A stretch of 64,000 nt of DNA from Xanthomonas sp. NCPPB 1128 (GTDB lineage Bacteria > Pseudomonadota > Gammaproteobacteria > Xanthomonadales > Xanthomonadaceae): contig NZ_LFME01000025.1 of the NCBI RefSeq assembly GCF_001043115.1, positions 1 through 64,000 on the forward strand, given 5' to 3'. This document shows, piece after piece, positions 31,087 to 40,250 of the stretch (its first letter is position 1; each line of letters begins with the position of its first letter). The notes beneath the pieces are model-generated. The model searched no databases. It saw nothing but the letters and a program-made list of their open reading frames with translations, and was not told the DNA's origin. Position numbers and translations under genes: made by a program.

Positions 31087-31905
31087 ATGGACGACGCGGC
31101 CCCACGCGAGATTCCCGCCACCGCACCGGCCCTGCCGCCGACGCTGTCGGCACGGCTGCACGGCCTGCTGTGGCACCGCAATCTGGTCGGCGAAGCCGGC
31201 ACCCAGGTCTATCGGCTCGGCGGCGCCGGCACGCCGGACCTGTACCTCAAGCGCGGCACCAGCACGACGCACGACGACGTGGTGGACGAGTTCGCCCGCC
31301 TGCACTGGCTGCGTGGCACGGGCTGCGTGCCGCGCGTGCTGCATTTCGAGGCCGACGCCGCCGGCGCCTGGCTGCTGAGCGAAGCCCTGCCGGGCAAGAC
31401 CGCCTACCAGTGGCTGCAGGACACACCCGCGCAAGCGCAGCGCATCGTGCAGGCGCTGGCCGAGTTCCTGCGCCGCTTCCACGCCACGCCGATCGACACC
31501 TGCCCGTTCGAGGCAGGCCACCCGCTGCGCCTGGCCGCCGCGCAGCGCCGCCTGCAGGCAGGCCTGGTCGACACCGAGGATTTCAACGAGGCGCGTGCCG
31601 GCTGGTCGGCGGACGCGGTGTGGCAGGCGATGACCGCGCTGTTGCCGCTGGCCAGCGAGCGCGTGCTGTGCCACGGCGACTATTCGCTGGACAACATCCT
31701 GCTCGACGCGCCGGACCGCGTCGTCGGGGTGATCGATCTCGGCCGCGCCGGCGTTGCCGATCCCTACCAGGACCTGGCGATCCTGGCCAACTGCCTGGAC
31801 GAATTCGACCCGCAGCTCGCCGATCACTTTTTCGCCGCGTACGGCATCGCTACGCCGGACCCGCAGCGGCTGCAGTTCCACCAGTTGCTCGACGAGTTCT
31901 TCTGA
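31087..31905 (+). CDS. APH(3')-like aminoglycoside phosphotransferase
   Basis: This 272-residue protein is a kinase of the APH family. The catalytic loop is CHGDYSLDNILLD with the base Asp at residue 198, and the metal-binding segment is GVIDLGRAGVADPYQDLAI, which resembles the APH(3') subgroup closely. The N-lobe contains VYRLGGAGTPDLYLKRG. Enzymes of this type phosphorylate kanamycin-like drugs, but chromosomal relatives may have other substrates. Resistance cannot be concluded from sequence. There is a 250-bp gap without a recognisable gene upstream. Confidence 0.85.
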   Translation: MDDAAPREIPATAPALPPTLSARLHGLLWHRNLVGEAGTQVYRLGGAGTPDLYLKRGTSTTHDDVVDEFARLHWLRGTGCVPRVLHFEADAAGAWLLSEALPGKTAYQWLQDTPAQAQRIVQALAEFLRRFHATPIDTCPFEAGHPLRLAAAQRRLQAGLVDTEDFNEARAGWSADAVWQAMTALLPLASERVLCHGDYSLDNILLDAPDRVVGVIDLGRAGVADPYQDLAILANCLDEFDPQLADHFFAAYGIATPDPQRLQFHQLLDEFF

Positions 31906-31988
31906 GCCGCGCCTGCCGCATCGTGCGCGGCGCGGCAGGATCGCTCCCGCGACTGGCCGCCCGCGATGCTTGGCTCTACCCTGTGCCG

Positions 31989-32798
31989 ATGCGCACCGTT
32001 CCCAATCTGCTGCTCAACACCGAAGCCATCGAACTGCTGCCGGCCGCGCGGCTACGCGCGCGCAGCAACGCCGACGCGCGCCAGCTCGCGCAGGCGACCT
32101 GGCTGCTGCGGCGCAAGCACGACGGGCGCTACCTGGCGACCGCGAACGCACACGGGCTGCACGCGCTGGTGCCGCGGCTGATGCACGAGCCTGGCATCGA
32201 CGCGGCGCTGGATCGTCTCGACGCGCTGCCCATACGCGGCGCGACGATCGCGGCCGACGCCTGGTTACCACTGCACGCTCTGCAGCAGCGGCTGGACCGA
32301 TTGGGCCTGGCCGCCGACGCCTATGCGCAGCGCACCGGCCTGCCGCTGCAGCCGGAACCGGCCAGCCTGCACGCGGCCGGCAACGACCGCTACCGACGCC
32401 CGCTGTGGCTGAGCGCGGGCGCAGCGCGCGCCTGGCACGCGCTGCACCATGCCGCTGCGCGCGATGGCGTGGTGCTCGAGGCCATTTCCGGTTATCGCAG
32501 CCACGCGTATCAACTGGGCATCTTCGCGCGCAAGTTCGCCCGTGGGCAGACCCTGGAGCAGATCCTCGCGGTCAATGCCGCGCCGGGCTTCAGCGAGCAC
32601 CACAGCGGGCACGCGCTGGACATCGGCACGCCCGGCGAACCGCCGGCCGAGGAAAGCTTCGAGCGCACGCCGGCTTTCGCCTGGCTGCGCAAACATGCCG
32701 GCGCCTTCGGCTACCGGATGAGCTATCCGCGCGACAACCCACATGGCATCGTCTACGAACCCTGGCACTGGTGCTGGCAGGAGGCCGCTTGCGCATGA
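31989..32798 (+). CDS. M15-family D,D-carboxypeptidase-like protein
   Basis: This 269-residue protein has a C-terminal VanY/DacB-type M15B zinc peptidase domain: AISGYRSHAYQ, FSEHHSGHALDIG (zinc His and Asp) and YEPWHWCW (catalytic Glu and zinc His). The family trims the terminal D-Ala from peptidoglycan peptides. The N-terminal ~130 residues are unusual and contain RKHDGRYLATANAHGLHALV. No clear signal peptide is visible from the chosen start, which is odd for a wall enzyme; a start further upstream is possible. It overlaps the next gene by 4 bp. Confidence 0.8.
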   Translation: MRTVPNLLLNTEAIELLPAARLRARSNADARQLAQATWLLRRKHDGRYLATANAHGLHALVPRLMHEPGIDAALDRLDALPIRGATIAADAWLPLHALQQRLDRLGLAADAYAQRTGLPLQPEPASLHAAGNDRYRRPLWLSAGAARAWHALHHAAARDGVVLEAISGYRSHAYQLGIFARKFARGQTLEQILAVNAAPGFSEHHSGHALDIGTPGEPPAEESFERTPAFAWLRKHAGAFGYRMSYPRDNPHGIVYEPWHWCWQEAACA

Positions 32799-33391
32799 TC
32801 CGTTCCGACACCCGCCGGCCGCGCGCCGGCACCGCCGCCTGGCGGGCATTGACCCTGCTGGCGCTGGCGCTGCCCACCTGCGCCGCCGCGCAATGGCACG
32901 ACCGGCAGGGCCAGGCCCTGCCGGACAGCGCCGAGCGCGGCCACGACAAGGCCTTCGCCGCCGCGCTGCAGATCGCCGACGACGCCGACTTCGCCGCGTT
33001 CGCACAGGAATGGGGGCAAACCGAGGCCGCGCATGCGCCGCAGCTGCGCACGATCGCGCGGGTGCATCGCGGGCAGTTGCTGCGGGTGGCACTGCTGTAC
33101 TCCGGCTGCGCGCCCAGCCCCAACAACGGCGGCGCCTGCGATGCGCAGATGAGCCTGCGCATGCTCGGCCCCGATGGCAGTACCACCCTGCAGGACCCGA
33201 TGCGCCCGCTGGGCATGGGCGGTCCACCGGCCGCCGCCGGCCTGCTGGAACTGGCGCCGCTGTCGGTGCAGTTGCGCTTCGAGGACAGCGACCCGCTCGG
33301 CACCTACACCGTGCAGGTCACGGTCAACGACCCCAACCAGGACGCGTGGGTGCGGTTGAAGGCGCAGGTGGAACTGGTCGGGGACCGCTGA
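32795..33391 (+). CDS. Hypothetical exported protein
   Basis: This 198-residue protein has a signal peptide (about residues 1-32, ending PTCAAAQ) and a predicted beta-sandwich-like mature part with SGCAPSPNNGGACDAQMSLR and FEDSDPLGTYTVQVTVNDPN. I do not recognise a family. Two cysteines, in SGCAP and GACDA, could form a disulfide. Its start overlaps the stop of the M15 peptidase gene, so the two are translationally coupled and may act together in the periplasm. Confidence 0.7.
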   Translation: MIRSDTRRPRAGTAAWRALTLLALALPTCAAAQWHDRQGQALPDSAERGHDKAFAAALQIADDADFAAFAQEWGQTEAAHAPQLRTIARVHRGQLLRVALLYSGCAPSPNNGGACDAQMSLRMLGPDGSTTLQDPMRPLGMGGPPAAAGLLELAPLSVQLRFEDSDPLGTYTVQVTVNDPNQDAWVRLKAQVELVGDR

Positions 33392-33589
33392 GCGCGGCGC
33401 GGCACCCCAAGCCGACCAGCGCGGACACGCCCTCTGGCACGCGTGTCGCACCGGCACCTTGCCTCCCCGCGGCGACAGCATCGCGCCGCACCGCTTCAGC
33501 TTCGCAAGCGCAAGGTTTCAAACGCTTCTTTGCGCATCGACCCGCCACTGCGCGTGGCTTGCCTCACCCTGTGCCGAAGCGCATCCGGC

Positions 33590-33961
33590 TCAGCGCCGCA
33601 GCGCGTCCACCGCCCACAGCAGCCAGCCCAGCATCAGCGTGGTGCCGCCGATCGGCGCCAGCCGGGTCGGCCACTGCGCCAGCGCGTTGCCGGCCAGGCT
33701 GCCGGAGAACAGCAAGGTGCCGAGCAGCAACAGGCACAGCGCACTGCGGCCGAGCAGGCGTTCGCTGCGGCGGCCCAGCGCCGCCAGCGCCACGCCGTGG
33801 CCGAAGGCGTACAGCGCCGCGGTCTGCAGGTGCGATTGCGCCAGGGGCTCGGCAACGCCGTGCGAGGCATAGGCGGACAGGCCGATGGCCACCGCCGCGA
33901 GCAGCGCGCCGGCGCTGCACAGCCAGAACGGCCCGCGCGTACGGCGATCGAACGTCAGCAT
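33590..33961 (-). CDS. DUF423 (YgdD-type) membrane protein
   Basis: This is a 123-residue inner-membrane protein with four hydrophobic segments. The blocks GLSAYASHG, LQTAALYAFGHGVAL and LAPIGGTTLMLGWLLWA are typical of DUF423. Function unknown. The start at 33961 is supported by GGAGGAAA just upstream on the minus strand. It lies downstream of the SRPBCC gene, separated by a terminator-like hairpin. Confidence 0.88.
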   Translation of the reverse strand: MLTFDRRTRGPFWLCSAGALLAAVAIGLSAYASHGVAEPLAQSHLQTAALYAFGHGVALAALGRRSERLLGRSALCLLLLGTLLFSGSLAGNALAQWPTRLAPIGGTTLMLGWLLWAVDALRR

Positions 33962-34008
33962 GTGCGTTTCCTCCGGGGGCGCGGCAACGTTTGCCGTCCC
34001 CATAAACA

Positions 34009-34035
34009 GAACGCGCCGCAAGATGCGGCGCGTTC
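34009..34035 (-). terminator. Hairpin after the SRPBCC gene
   Basis: GAACGCGCCGCA (34009-34020) pairs perfectly with 34024-34035 around a 3-nt loop. It lies 28 bp after the SRPBCC stop. On the minus strand it is followed by TGTTTATG, a weak U tract. Confidence 0.65.
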
Positions 34036-34062
34036 CGGTTCACTCGTCCACCAGGGCAGGAC

Positions 34063-35232
34063 TTACTTGATCGCCCAGTAGATGTCGTAGGTGCCTTCCG
34101 GCGTGAACGACTTGTCCACCCCGCCCTTCCAGGCTTCGTACGGACGGTCGGTCACGTCGTAGCCGCTGGTCGCGGCCCAGGCACGCAGCGCATTGCGCGC
34201 CGCATCCAGGCCCGCCATGTGGCCGGTGTAGCTGGCGAAGGCGGAACGGTGCGCTTCGGTGCGCAGGTAGGTCACCGGGGCGCCCTGCGGGATGGTCACC
34301 TTCAGCGGCTCGCCGGAGGCGGCAACCGGGGTGGCATCGACCGGCGCGGCGGCGGCGGCAGCATCCTGCTTGTCGTCCTTCTTCTCCTCCTTCTTGGCGT
34401 CGTCCTTCGGCGCGCCACCGGCACGCTTGCGCACCGGCTGGGCGACGTCGAAGGCGTACTTGTCGGCGCCGAAGTCGGTGGTGACGATGCGCACCGGACC
34501 GGCCGCTTCAAGGCCGTTGGCGTCCATCACCCGCTTGATCCACTCCTGGTTGTCCTTGATGGACTTCTTGATGGAGTCGTTGTCGCGGTCGATGTTGCCG
34601 GCGTTGACCACCAGCAGATCCTCGGCCGGAACGTCGACGACCTTCAGGTCCTTCAGCGGGGTGTCGTCGGAGCGGTAGTCCACGTTCGGCACGGTGGCCA
34701 GCACGTTGCTCAGGCGCGACAGGCCCAGCTTGATGTCGTCGCCGACATGGCGGCTGACGTACAGGCCGGCGTAGCGACCCAGCAGGTCCCAACCGTACTT
34801 GACGGTGTAGTCCTGGGTGATCTTCACGTTGCGGCCGTTCTTGCCGGTCGACTCGAGCTTGAACGTGGTGGTCTTGTCCTTGCCCTTGGTCTCGTCCTCG
34901 ATGGCGATGACCACGTCCTTGTTCTTCTCGGTCGAGGTGATGGTCCAGCTACCCTTGCCGATGTAGCCCTCCTTGGAGCTGTAGTCCAGGCGCGCGCCGA
35001 CGCCGGATTCCGGGCCGGAGAGCTTCAGCTCGATGCGCGGGTCGCGCAGCACCAGGGGGTTCCAGTCCTTGAACCGACGCAGGCTGTTGACCGTGTCATA
35101 GACGATGGTCATGCGCCGATTGGTCTCGACGCTTTCGGACATGTGACGCTCCGAGGGCAGCACCACGCCGACAATGACGAACAGGCCAGCCACGATCCCC
35201 AGGGCGATCAGGAACTCGATAATACGGGTCAT
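34063..35232 (-). CDS. SRPBCC/polyketide-cyclase protein with GyrI-like C-terminus
   Basis: This 389-residue protein has an N-terminal membrane helix (MTRIIEFLIALGIVAGLFVIVGVVL). A START-like SRPBCC domain follows (residues about 35-180, with FKDWNPLVLRDP and KYGWDLLGRYAGLYV), then a second region that resembles GyrI-like effector-binding domains and ends YDVTDRPYEAWKGG ... GTYDIYWAIK. A charged KKEEKKDDKQ and Ala-rich linker interrupts it at about residues 283-305. A hydrophobic ligand in the periplasm or at the membrane is expected; the role is unknown. Confidence 0.75.
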   Translation of the reverse strand: MTRIIEFLIALGIVAGLFVIVGVVLPSERHMSESVETNRRMTIVYDTVNSLRRFKDWNPLVLRDPRIELKLSGPESGVGARLDYSSKEGYIGKGSWTITSTEKNKDVVIAIEDETKGKDKTTTFKLESTGKNGRNVKITQDYTVKYGWDLLGRYAGLYVSRHVGDDIKLGLSRLSNVLATVPNVDYRSDDTPLKDLKVVDVPAEDLLVVNAGNIDRDNDSIKKSIKDNQEWIKRVMDANGLEAAGPVRIVTTDFGADKYAFDVAQPVRKRAGGAPKDDAKKEEKKDDKQDAAAAAAPVDATPVAASGEPLKVTIPQGAPVTYLRTEAHRSAFASYTGHMAGLDAARNALRAWAATSGYDVTDRPYEAWKGGVDKSFTPEGTYDIYWAIK

Positions 35233-35688
35233 TCAGGAGGTCTCCGGGGCCGATCCCACGGCCGGGTTGATGAAGCGAAGCGCCCATCCTAGCAGGCTTC
35301 GCTGTCCGTGGTCAGCACATCACGGAATGCCGCTGCGCGCCCTGCCGCAACGGCCTGGCGCGGTGGCGGCAGCGGCCTGGGGAGCGGCAACGAGGGTGAC
35401 CAGACCATTGTCCTGGCGACCGCACCGGACAGGCGCGCGCACCGGCGCTCCGAGCGCATCGGAGCGAGCAATGGCGGCCCCATCGGGCGGGTGGATGTGC
35501 CCGCAGCGGGCGCGCCCCAGGCCAGACCACTCCCCTGCACGGGACACGATCGACAACCCGTTGCCGGCACCGATTGCATGGCACCCGGTTGCACCGGACC
35601 CGCCCGGCGTGCGCGATTCCTGCCGCCGCGGGCCGTCATTCTGTCTCGTTCAGACCGCCTGCAGCGCCGGGCCGGGCCTCCCGTCCCG
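35233..35688. other. Intergenic region, no gene recognised
   Basis: The 456 bases between the SRPBCC gene and the response regulator hold only short arginine-rich frames without ribosome-binding sites or family similarity. I see no repeat, hairpin with a T tract, or promoter of good quality. Confidence 0.5.
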
Positions 35689-36330
35689 TCAGACCAGCTG
35701 CAGCTCGAACGCCTTCAGTACCGCCCGGGTGCGGTCGCGCACCCCCAGCTTGGAGAGGATGTTGGAGACGTGGTTCTTGATCGTGCCCTCGGCCACGCCC
35801 AGCGAGTTGGCGATCTCCTTGTTGGAGAAGCCGCTGGCCATCAGCCGCAGGATCTCGGTCTCGCGATCGGTCAGCGGGTCGGGCCGGTCCAGGCTGACGA
35901 AGTCGTTGCGCATGTGTTCCAGGCCCGAGAGCAGGCGCTGGGTCACCGCCGGCTGCACCAGCGAACCGCCGGCGGCCACGGTGCGGATCGCGCCGACCAG
36001 TTGCTCCAGCGACACGTCCTTGAGCAGATAGCCCTTGGCCCCGGCCTTGAGCCCGGCCAGCACCAGTTGGTCGTCGTCGAAGGTGGTCAGGATGATGGTC
36101 GGCGGCAGCGCGGCGGCGCGCGACAGCGTCTGCAGCGCCTCCAGCCCCGACATCGACGGCATGCGCATGTCCATCAGCACCACGTCGGGCAGCACCTGCG
36201 GGATCAGGTCGACCGCCTGGCGGCCATCGCTGGCCTCGGCCACCACCTCGATGCCGCCGTCCAGCGCCAGCAGCGAGCGGATGCCCTGCCGCACCAGGGT
36301 TTGATCGTCGACCAGGCAGACACGGATCAT
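35689..36330 (-). CDS. NarL/LuxR-family response regulator
   Basis: This 213-residue protein has a receiver domain (residues about 1-120) with VDDQ, phospho-acceptor D54 in VVLMDMRMPS, and K104 in GYLLKDV. The C-terminal LuxR helix-turn-helix contains LTDRETEILRLMASGFSNKEIA and EGTIKNHVSNIL. It is a DNA-binding transcription regulator. Its ATG shares one base with the stop of the sensor kinase (TGATG), so the pair is an operon. The layout recalls DesKR/LiaSR-type membrane-stress systems. Confidence 0.93.
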   Translation of the reverse strand: MIRVCLVDDQTLVRQGIRSLLALDGGIEVVAEASDGRQAVDLIPQVLPDVVLMDMRMPSMSGLEALQTLSRAAALPPTIILTTFDDDQLVLAGLKAGAKGYLLKDVSLEQLVGAIRTVAAGGSLVQPAVTQRLLSGLEHMRNDFVSLDRPDPLTDRETEILRLMASGFSNKEIANSLGVAEGTIKNHVSNILSKLGVRDRTRAVLKAFELQLV

Positions 36331-37520
36331 CACAACACTCCTTGGGGAACGGCGGGCGGCAGCAGGGTGGCGGCGCCGGGGACGGCGGCGCGCAGGCGGA
36401 AGCCGGCGCCGGGCGCGGCGGCCACGTCCAGGCTGCCGCCGTACTGGCTCAGGCGCTCGCGCATGCCGCGCAGGCCGTTGCCGGGGGCCAGGGTCTCGCA
36501 ACCGCGGCCGTCGTCGCGCGCCTGGATCACCACCTGCGGACCGTCGCGGCGCACCTCGATCCACAGATTGTCGGCCTGGGCGTGGCGTACCGCATTGGTG
36601 ATGATCTCCTGGGTGCAGCGCAGCAACACGTGTGCGCGCTCGGGATCCTCCACGGTCAGCGGCTCCTCCACCTGCAGGTGGATGTGCAGCGACGGCACCC
36701 GCTCGGCCAGCGGCCGCAGCGCCGCCGCCAGGTCGATCGCACCGCTGTCGCGCAACTGGCTCACCGCCTCGCGCACATCGGTCAGCAGCAGCTTGGCCAG
36801 GGTATGCGCCTGCTGCACGTGCTCCTGGGCGCGGCCCTCGGTGATGTGGCCGGCCACTTCCAGGTTCAGGCTCAGCGCGGTCAGGTGGTGGCCGAGCAGG
36901 TCGTGCAGTTCGCGCGAGATGCGGGTGCGCTCGTTGACCCGGGCGCTCTCGGCCAGCAGCGCGCGGGTGGCGCGCAGTTCGGCGTTGAGCTGGCGCTGCT
37001 CCTCGCGCGCCTGGGTCTGCTGGCGCGCGACCAGGCTGGTGACGAAGATGAACATGGAGAAGCCGCCGTACAGCAGCGACTGCATCAGCGCCTCGAACGG
37101 CGGGAAGCCGATGGTCAGGTACACCGGCAGCACCGCCAGCTGGCTCAGCAGCAGCCAGGCCACGCCGGCGCGCACCGGCAGCAGCCACGGGATCACCCCG
37201 GCCGCCACCATCATCAGGATGCTGCCCAGCCCGGAGCGATGCAGGTAGCCGACCGCCAGCGCGCAGATGGTCAGCAGCACCAGCATGCCGCGGTCGTACC
37301 AGCGCACGCCGTCGCCGCTGTGCAGGCGCCGGGTCAGCAGGAAATACACCACGCCGAAGCCCAGGTAGCTGGCCAGCAGCAGCCACACCTCGCCGCTGGG
37401 CATCCGCCCCGATTCCTCGACCGGCTCCCAGTACAGGTACAGCAACGGCATGCAGATGACCGCCCAGGTGAACAGGCCGGCATAGCGCAGAACGCGGGTA
37501 TGGCTGAGATATCCCAACAT
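36330..37520 (-). CDS. Sensor histidine kinase, HisKA_3 type
   Basis: This 396-residue protein has an N-terminal region of about five to six membrane helices (residues 12-165) with almost no periplasmic loop. A coiled-coil linker follows, then the HisKA_3 dimerisation domain with H206 in RISRELHDLLGHHLTAL. The ATPase domain carries ITNAVRHAQA, ARDDGRGC and GNGLRGMRERL. It phosphorylates the adjacent LuxR-type regulator. The lack of an extracytoplasmic sensor suggests that it reads the membrane itself, as DesK does; this is inference. Confidence 0.9.
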   Translation of the reverse strand: MLGYLSHTRVLRYAGLFTWAVICMPLLYLYWEPVEESGRMPSGEVWLLLASYLGFGVVYFLLTRRLHSGDGVRWYDRGMLVLLTICALAVGYLHRSGLGSILMMVAAGVIPWLLPVRAGVAWLLLSQLAVLPVYLTIGFPPFEALMQSLLYGGFSMFIFVTSLVARQQTQAREEQRQLNAELRATRALLAESARVNERTRISRELHDLLGHHLTALSLNLEVAGHITEGRAQEHVQQAHTLAKLLLTDVREAVSQLRDSGAIDLAAALRPLAERVPSLHIHLQVEEPLTVEDPERAHVLLRCTQEIITNAVRHAQADNLWIEVRRDGPQVVIQARDDGRGCETLAPGNGLRGMRERLSQYGGSLDVAAAPGAGFRLRAAVPGAATLLPPAVPQGVL

Positions 37521-37603
37521 GCCGCCATCTTAGGATGAACGGCGCGCATTGCACTCCCACGGAAGTCATGCCGGCGCGGCTCGCCGCCCCGGGTCGCGCG
37601 TGC

Positions 37604-37609
37604 GATAAT
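37604..37609 (+). promoter_or_regulatory. Candidate -10 element of GNAT-minCDE
   Basis: GATAAT lies 51 bp before the GNAT start codon. A -35 hexamer is not evident. Confidence 0.3.
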
Positions 37610-37660
37610 CCGGCCCGGCGGCCCGCACGGGGCCGCGCGCGCATCAGCAATGGAGTCTCA

Positions 37661-38254
37661 ATGTCGATCGTCATCCGCGACGTGCGCGAGCACGAGCTCG
37701 ATTCGGTCCTGGCCCTGAACAACAACGCCGGACTGGCGATCCTGCCGCTGGATTCGGCCAAGCTGCACCGCTTCTACGAAACCGCAGAGTACTTCCGCGT
37801 CGCCGAGCGCGACGGCAACCTGGCCGGCTTCCTGGTCGGCTTCGGCAGCGACAGCGACCACGACAGTAGCAATTTCGCCTGGTTCCGCGAGCGCTACCCG
37901 CAGTTTTTCTATATCGACCGCATCGTGGTGGCCAGCCGCCGCCGCGGCGGTGGCGTCGGCCGGGCGTTCTACGCCGATGTGCAGAGCTACGCCGAGTTGC
38001 GCTACCCGCAACTGGCGTGCGAGGTTTTTCTGGATCACGGCGCCGATGCGGCGCTGCTGTTCCATGGCAGCTTCGGCTTTCGCGAAGTTGGCCAGAACAC
38101 GATGAACGAAGTGGAGGTGCGTGCGAGCATGCTGTTGAAGGATCTGTGCAGTTACGCCTGGGTGCGCGAAACCTATGGCGACACCCTGCCCGACCTGCCC
38201 TGGGCCGGCCACGCCCACCGTCTGCAGCGGGCGCAGCGCCCGACCGGGACCTGA
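37661..38254 (+). CDS. GNAT-family N-acetyltransferase
   Basis: This 197-residue protein has a GNAT fold: IRDVREHELDSVLALNN at the start, FYIDRIVVASRRRGGGVGRAFYADV for the acetyl-CoA loop, then CEVFLDHGADAALLFHGSFGF. The substrate is unknown. The minC start follows after 2 bp, so it is the first gene of a GNAT-minC-minD-minE run. Confidence 0.85.
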   Translation: MSIVIRDVREHELDSVLALNNNAGLAILPLDSAKLHRFYETAEYFRVAERDGNLAGFLVGFGSDSDHDSSNFAWFRERYPQFFYIDRIVVASRRRGGGVGRAFYADVQSYAELRYPQLACEVFLDHGADAALLFHGSFGFREVGQNTMNEVEVRASMLLKDLCSYAWVRETYGDTLPDLPWAGHAHRLQRAQRPTGT

Positions 38255-38256
38255 GC

Positions 38257-39018
38257 GTGTCGTCGGTGAATCTGGATTTCGAGCAGGCCGGCGAACTGAA
38301 GATCGGCCAGGTCGGCATCGCCAACCTGCGCGTGCGCACGCTGGACGTGGCGCGGCTGAGCCAGGAGATGCGCGAGCGGGTGCAGCGCGCGCCCAAGCTG
38401 TTCGGCCGTGCCGCGGTGATCATCGATTTCGGCGGCCTGGCGCAGACCCCGGACACGGCCACCGCGCAGGCGCTGCTGGATGGTCTGCGCGACGCCGGCG
38501 TGCTGCCGGTGGCGCTGGCCTACGGCACCCGCGAGATCGAGGAGCTGTCGGTGGCGCTGGGCCTGCCGCTGCTGGCCAAGTTCCGCGCGCAGTACGAGCG
38601 TTTCGATGGCGGCGCGCCAGCCACCGCGCCGGCGCCGGTCTCGCCGCCGCCACCGCCTCCGCCGCCCCCCGCGCCGGCGGCACGGCCGCAACCCGGGCGC
38701 ATGCAGAAGAGCGCGGTGCGCTCCGGGCAACAGCTGTATGCGGAGAATTGCGACCTGACCGTGGTGGCCACCGTCGGTGCTGGCGCCGAGGTGATCTCCG
38801 ACGGCAGCATCCACATCTACGGCAGCCTGCGCGGCCGCGCCCTGGCCGGCGCGCAGGGCAACACCGAGGCGCGGATCTTCTGCCGCGACTTCCACGCCGA
38901 ACTGGTCGCCATTGCCGGCCACTACAAGGTGCTGGACGATATTCCCAAGGAACTGCGTGGCAAGGCCGTCCAGGTCTGGCTGGAGCAGGACCAGATCATG
39001 ATCGCCGCGCAAGACTGA
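38257..39018 (+). CDS. minC: Septum-site determining protein MinC
   Basis: MinC inhibits FtsZ polymerisation away from midcell. The 253-residue protein has an N-terminal domain (SVNLDFEQAGELKIGQVGIA), a polyproline linker with nine consecutive Pro (about residues 128-144) and the C-terminal beta-helix domain that binds MinD (VRSGQQLYAENCDLTVVATV, GSIHIYGSLRGRALAGAQGN). It starts at GTG (38257), 2 bp after the GNAT stop. That start matches the family N-terminus. Confidence 0.95.
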   Translation: MSSVNLDFEQAGELKIGQVGIANLRVRTLDVARLSQEMRERVQRAPKLFGRAAVIIDFGGLAQTPDTATAQALLDGLRDAGVLPVALAYGTREIEELSVALGLPLLAKFRAQYERFDGGAPATAPAPVSPPPPPPPPPAPAARPQPGRMQKSAVRSGQQLYAENCDLTVVATVGAGAEVISDGSIHIYGSLRGRALAGAQGNTEARIFCRDFHAELVAIAGHYKVLDDIPKELRGKAVQVWLEQDQIMIAAQD

Positions 39019-39054
39019 CGCGGCCCAACCACGAACGTATCAGGAGATAGTCCT

Positions 39055-39864
39055 TTGGCTGAAATTATCGTTGTCACCTCCGGCAAGGGCGGCGTCGGCA
39101 AGACCACCACCAGCGCGAGCCTGGCCTGCGGGCTGGCGCGACGCGGCAAGAAGGTCGCGGTGATCGACTTCGACGTGGGCCTGCGCAACCTCGACCTGAT
39201 CATGGGCTGCGAGCGCCGCGTGGTGTACGACTTCGTCAACGTGGTGCACAACGAAGCCACGCTGAAGCAGGCGCTGATCAAGGACAAGCGCTTCGACAAC
39301 CTGTTCGTGCTGGCCGCCTCGCAGACCCGCGACAAGGACGCGCTGACCCAGGAAGGCGTGGAGAAGGTGCTCAAGGACCTGGCCGCCGACGGCTTCGACT
39401 ACATCGTCTGCGATTCGCCGGCCGGCATCGAGAAGGGCGCGTTCCTGGCGATGTACTTCGCCGACCGCGCGGTGGTGGTGGTCAATCCGGAAGTGTCCTC
39501 GGTGCGCGACTCCGACCGAATCCTCGGCCTGCTCGACTCCAAGACCCACAAGGCCGAGAGCGGCAAGAGCCTGCCCGCGTTCCTGCTGCTGACCCGCTAC
39601 AGCCCGGCGCGCGTGGAAACCGGCGAGATGCTCAGCATCACCGACGTGGAGGAAGTGCTCGGCCTGAAGGCGATCGGCGTGATCCCCGAATCCGGCGACG
39701 TGCTCAACGCCTCCAACAAGGGCGAGCCGGTAATTCTGGACGGCGAATCCCCGGCCGGCCAGGCCTACGAGGACGCCGTGGCGCGCATCCTCGGCGAGGA
39801 GCGTCCGATGCGTTTCATCTCCGTGGAGAAGAAGGGCTTCTTCACCAAGTTGTTCGGAGGGTGA
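39055..39864 (+). CDS. minD: Septum-site determining ATPase MinD
   Basis: MinD is a ParA-type membrane ATPase that recruits MinC and oscillates with MinE. The 269-residue protein shows the deviant Walker [28 protein letters not shown] and [11 protein letters not shown]. The C-terminal amphipathic membrane-targeting helix is [10 protein letters not shown]. It starts at TTG (39055), with GGAGA at good distance upstream. A non-ATG start may keep MinD at a set level relative to MinE. Confidence 0.96.
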   Translation: MAEIIVVTSGKGGVGKTTTSASLACGLARRGKKVAVIDFDVGLRNLDLIMGCERRVVYDFVNVVHNEATLKQALIKDKRFDNLFVLAASQTRDKDALTQEGVEKVLKDLAADGFDYIVCDSPAGIEKGAFLAMYFADRAVVVVNPEVSSVRDSDRILGLLDSKTHKAESGKSLPAFLLLTRYSPARVETGEMLSITDVEEVLGLKAIGVIPESGDVLNASNKGEPVILDGESPAGQAYEDAVARILGEERPMRFISVEKKGFFTKLFGG

Positions 39865-39866
39865 GC

Positions 39867-40124
39867 ATGGGACTATTCGATTTCCTCAAGACCAAGAAGA
39901 ACACCGCCGAAACCGCGAAGAACCGCCTGCAGATCATCATCGCGCAGGAACGCAGCCACCGCGGCGGCCCCGACTACCTGCCGCTGCTGCAGCGCGAGCT
40001 GCTGGAAGTGATCAAGAAGTACGTCAACATCGACGCCGACGCAGTCAAGGTGGACCTGGTCAAGGACGGCGAGCACGACGTGCTCGACATCTCCGTCGCC
40101 CTGCCGGAAGGGCCGACGCCCTGA
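39867..40124 (+). CDS. minE: Cell-division topological specificity factor MinE
   Basis: MinE stimulates MinD ATPase and drives pole-to-pole oscillation. The 85-residue protein has the membrane-binding start MGLFDFL, the anti-MinCD helix [13 protein letters not shown] and the dimerisation domain ending DISVALPEG. The ATG at 39867 is preferred over an in-frame GTG at 39861 because GGAGG precedes it at 8 bases. It lies 2 bp after minD. Confidence 0.96.
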   Translation: MGLFDFLKTKKNTAETAKNRLQIIIAQERSHRGGPDYLPLLQRELLEVIKKYVNIDADAVKVDLVKDGEHDVLDISVALPEGPTP

Positions 40125-40250
40125 GGCCGCGCGTCGGCCGTGGCCGGTGCCGCGGCTGACGTGTCGATTCGGGCCGGCGCCGCGCCGCGACGCGCCTGCC
40201 ATGATCGGGCGCGCCCGCCGCGCCTTTTCCGTCCCAACGAACTCCATACG

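Noticed and set aside
35289..35639. Minus-strand open frame in the gap before the LuxR-type regulator
   Set aside because: Arginine/proline-rich composition, several overlapping frames of similar quality and no ribosome-binding site.
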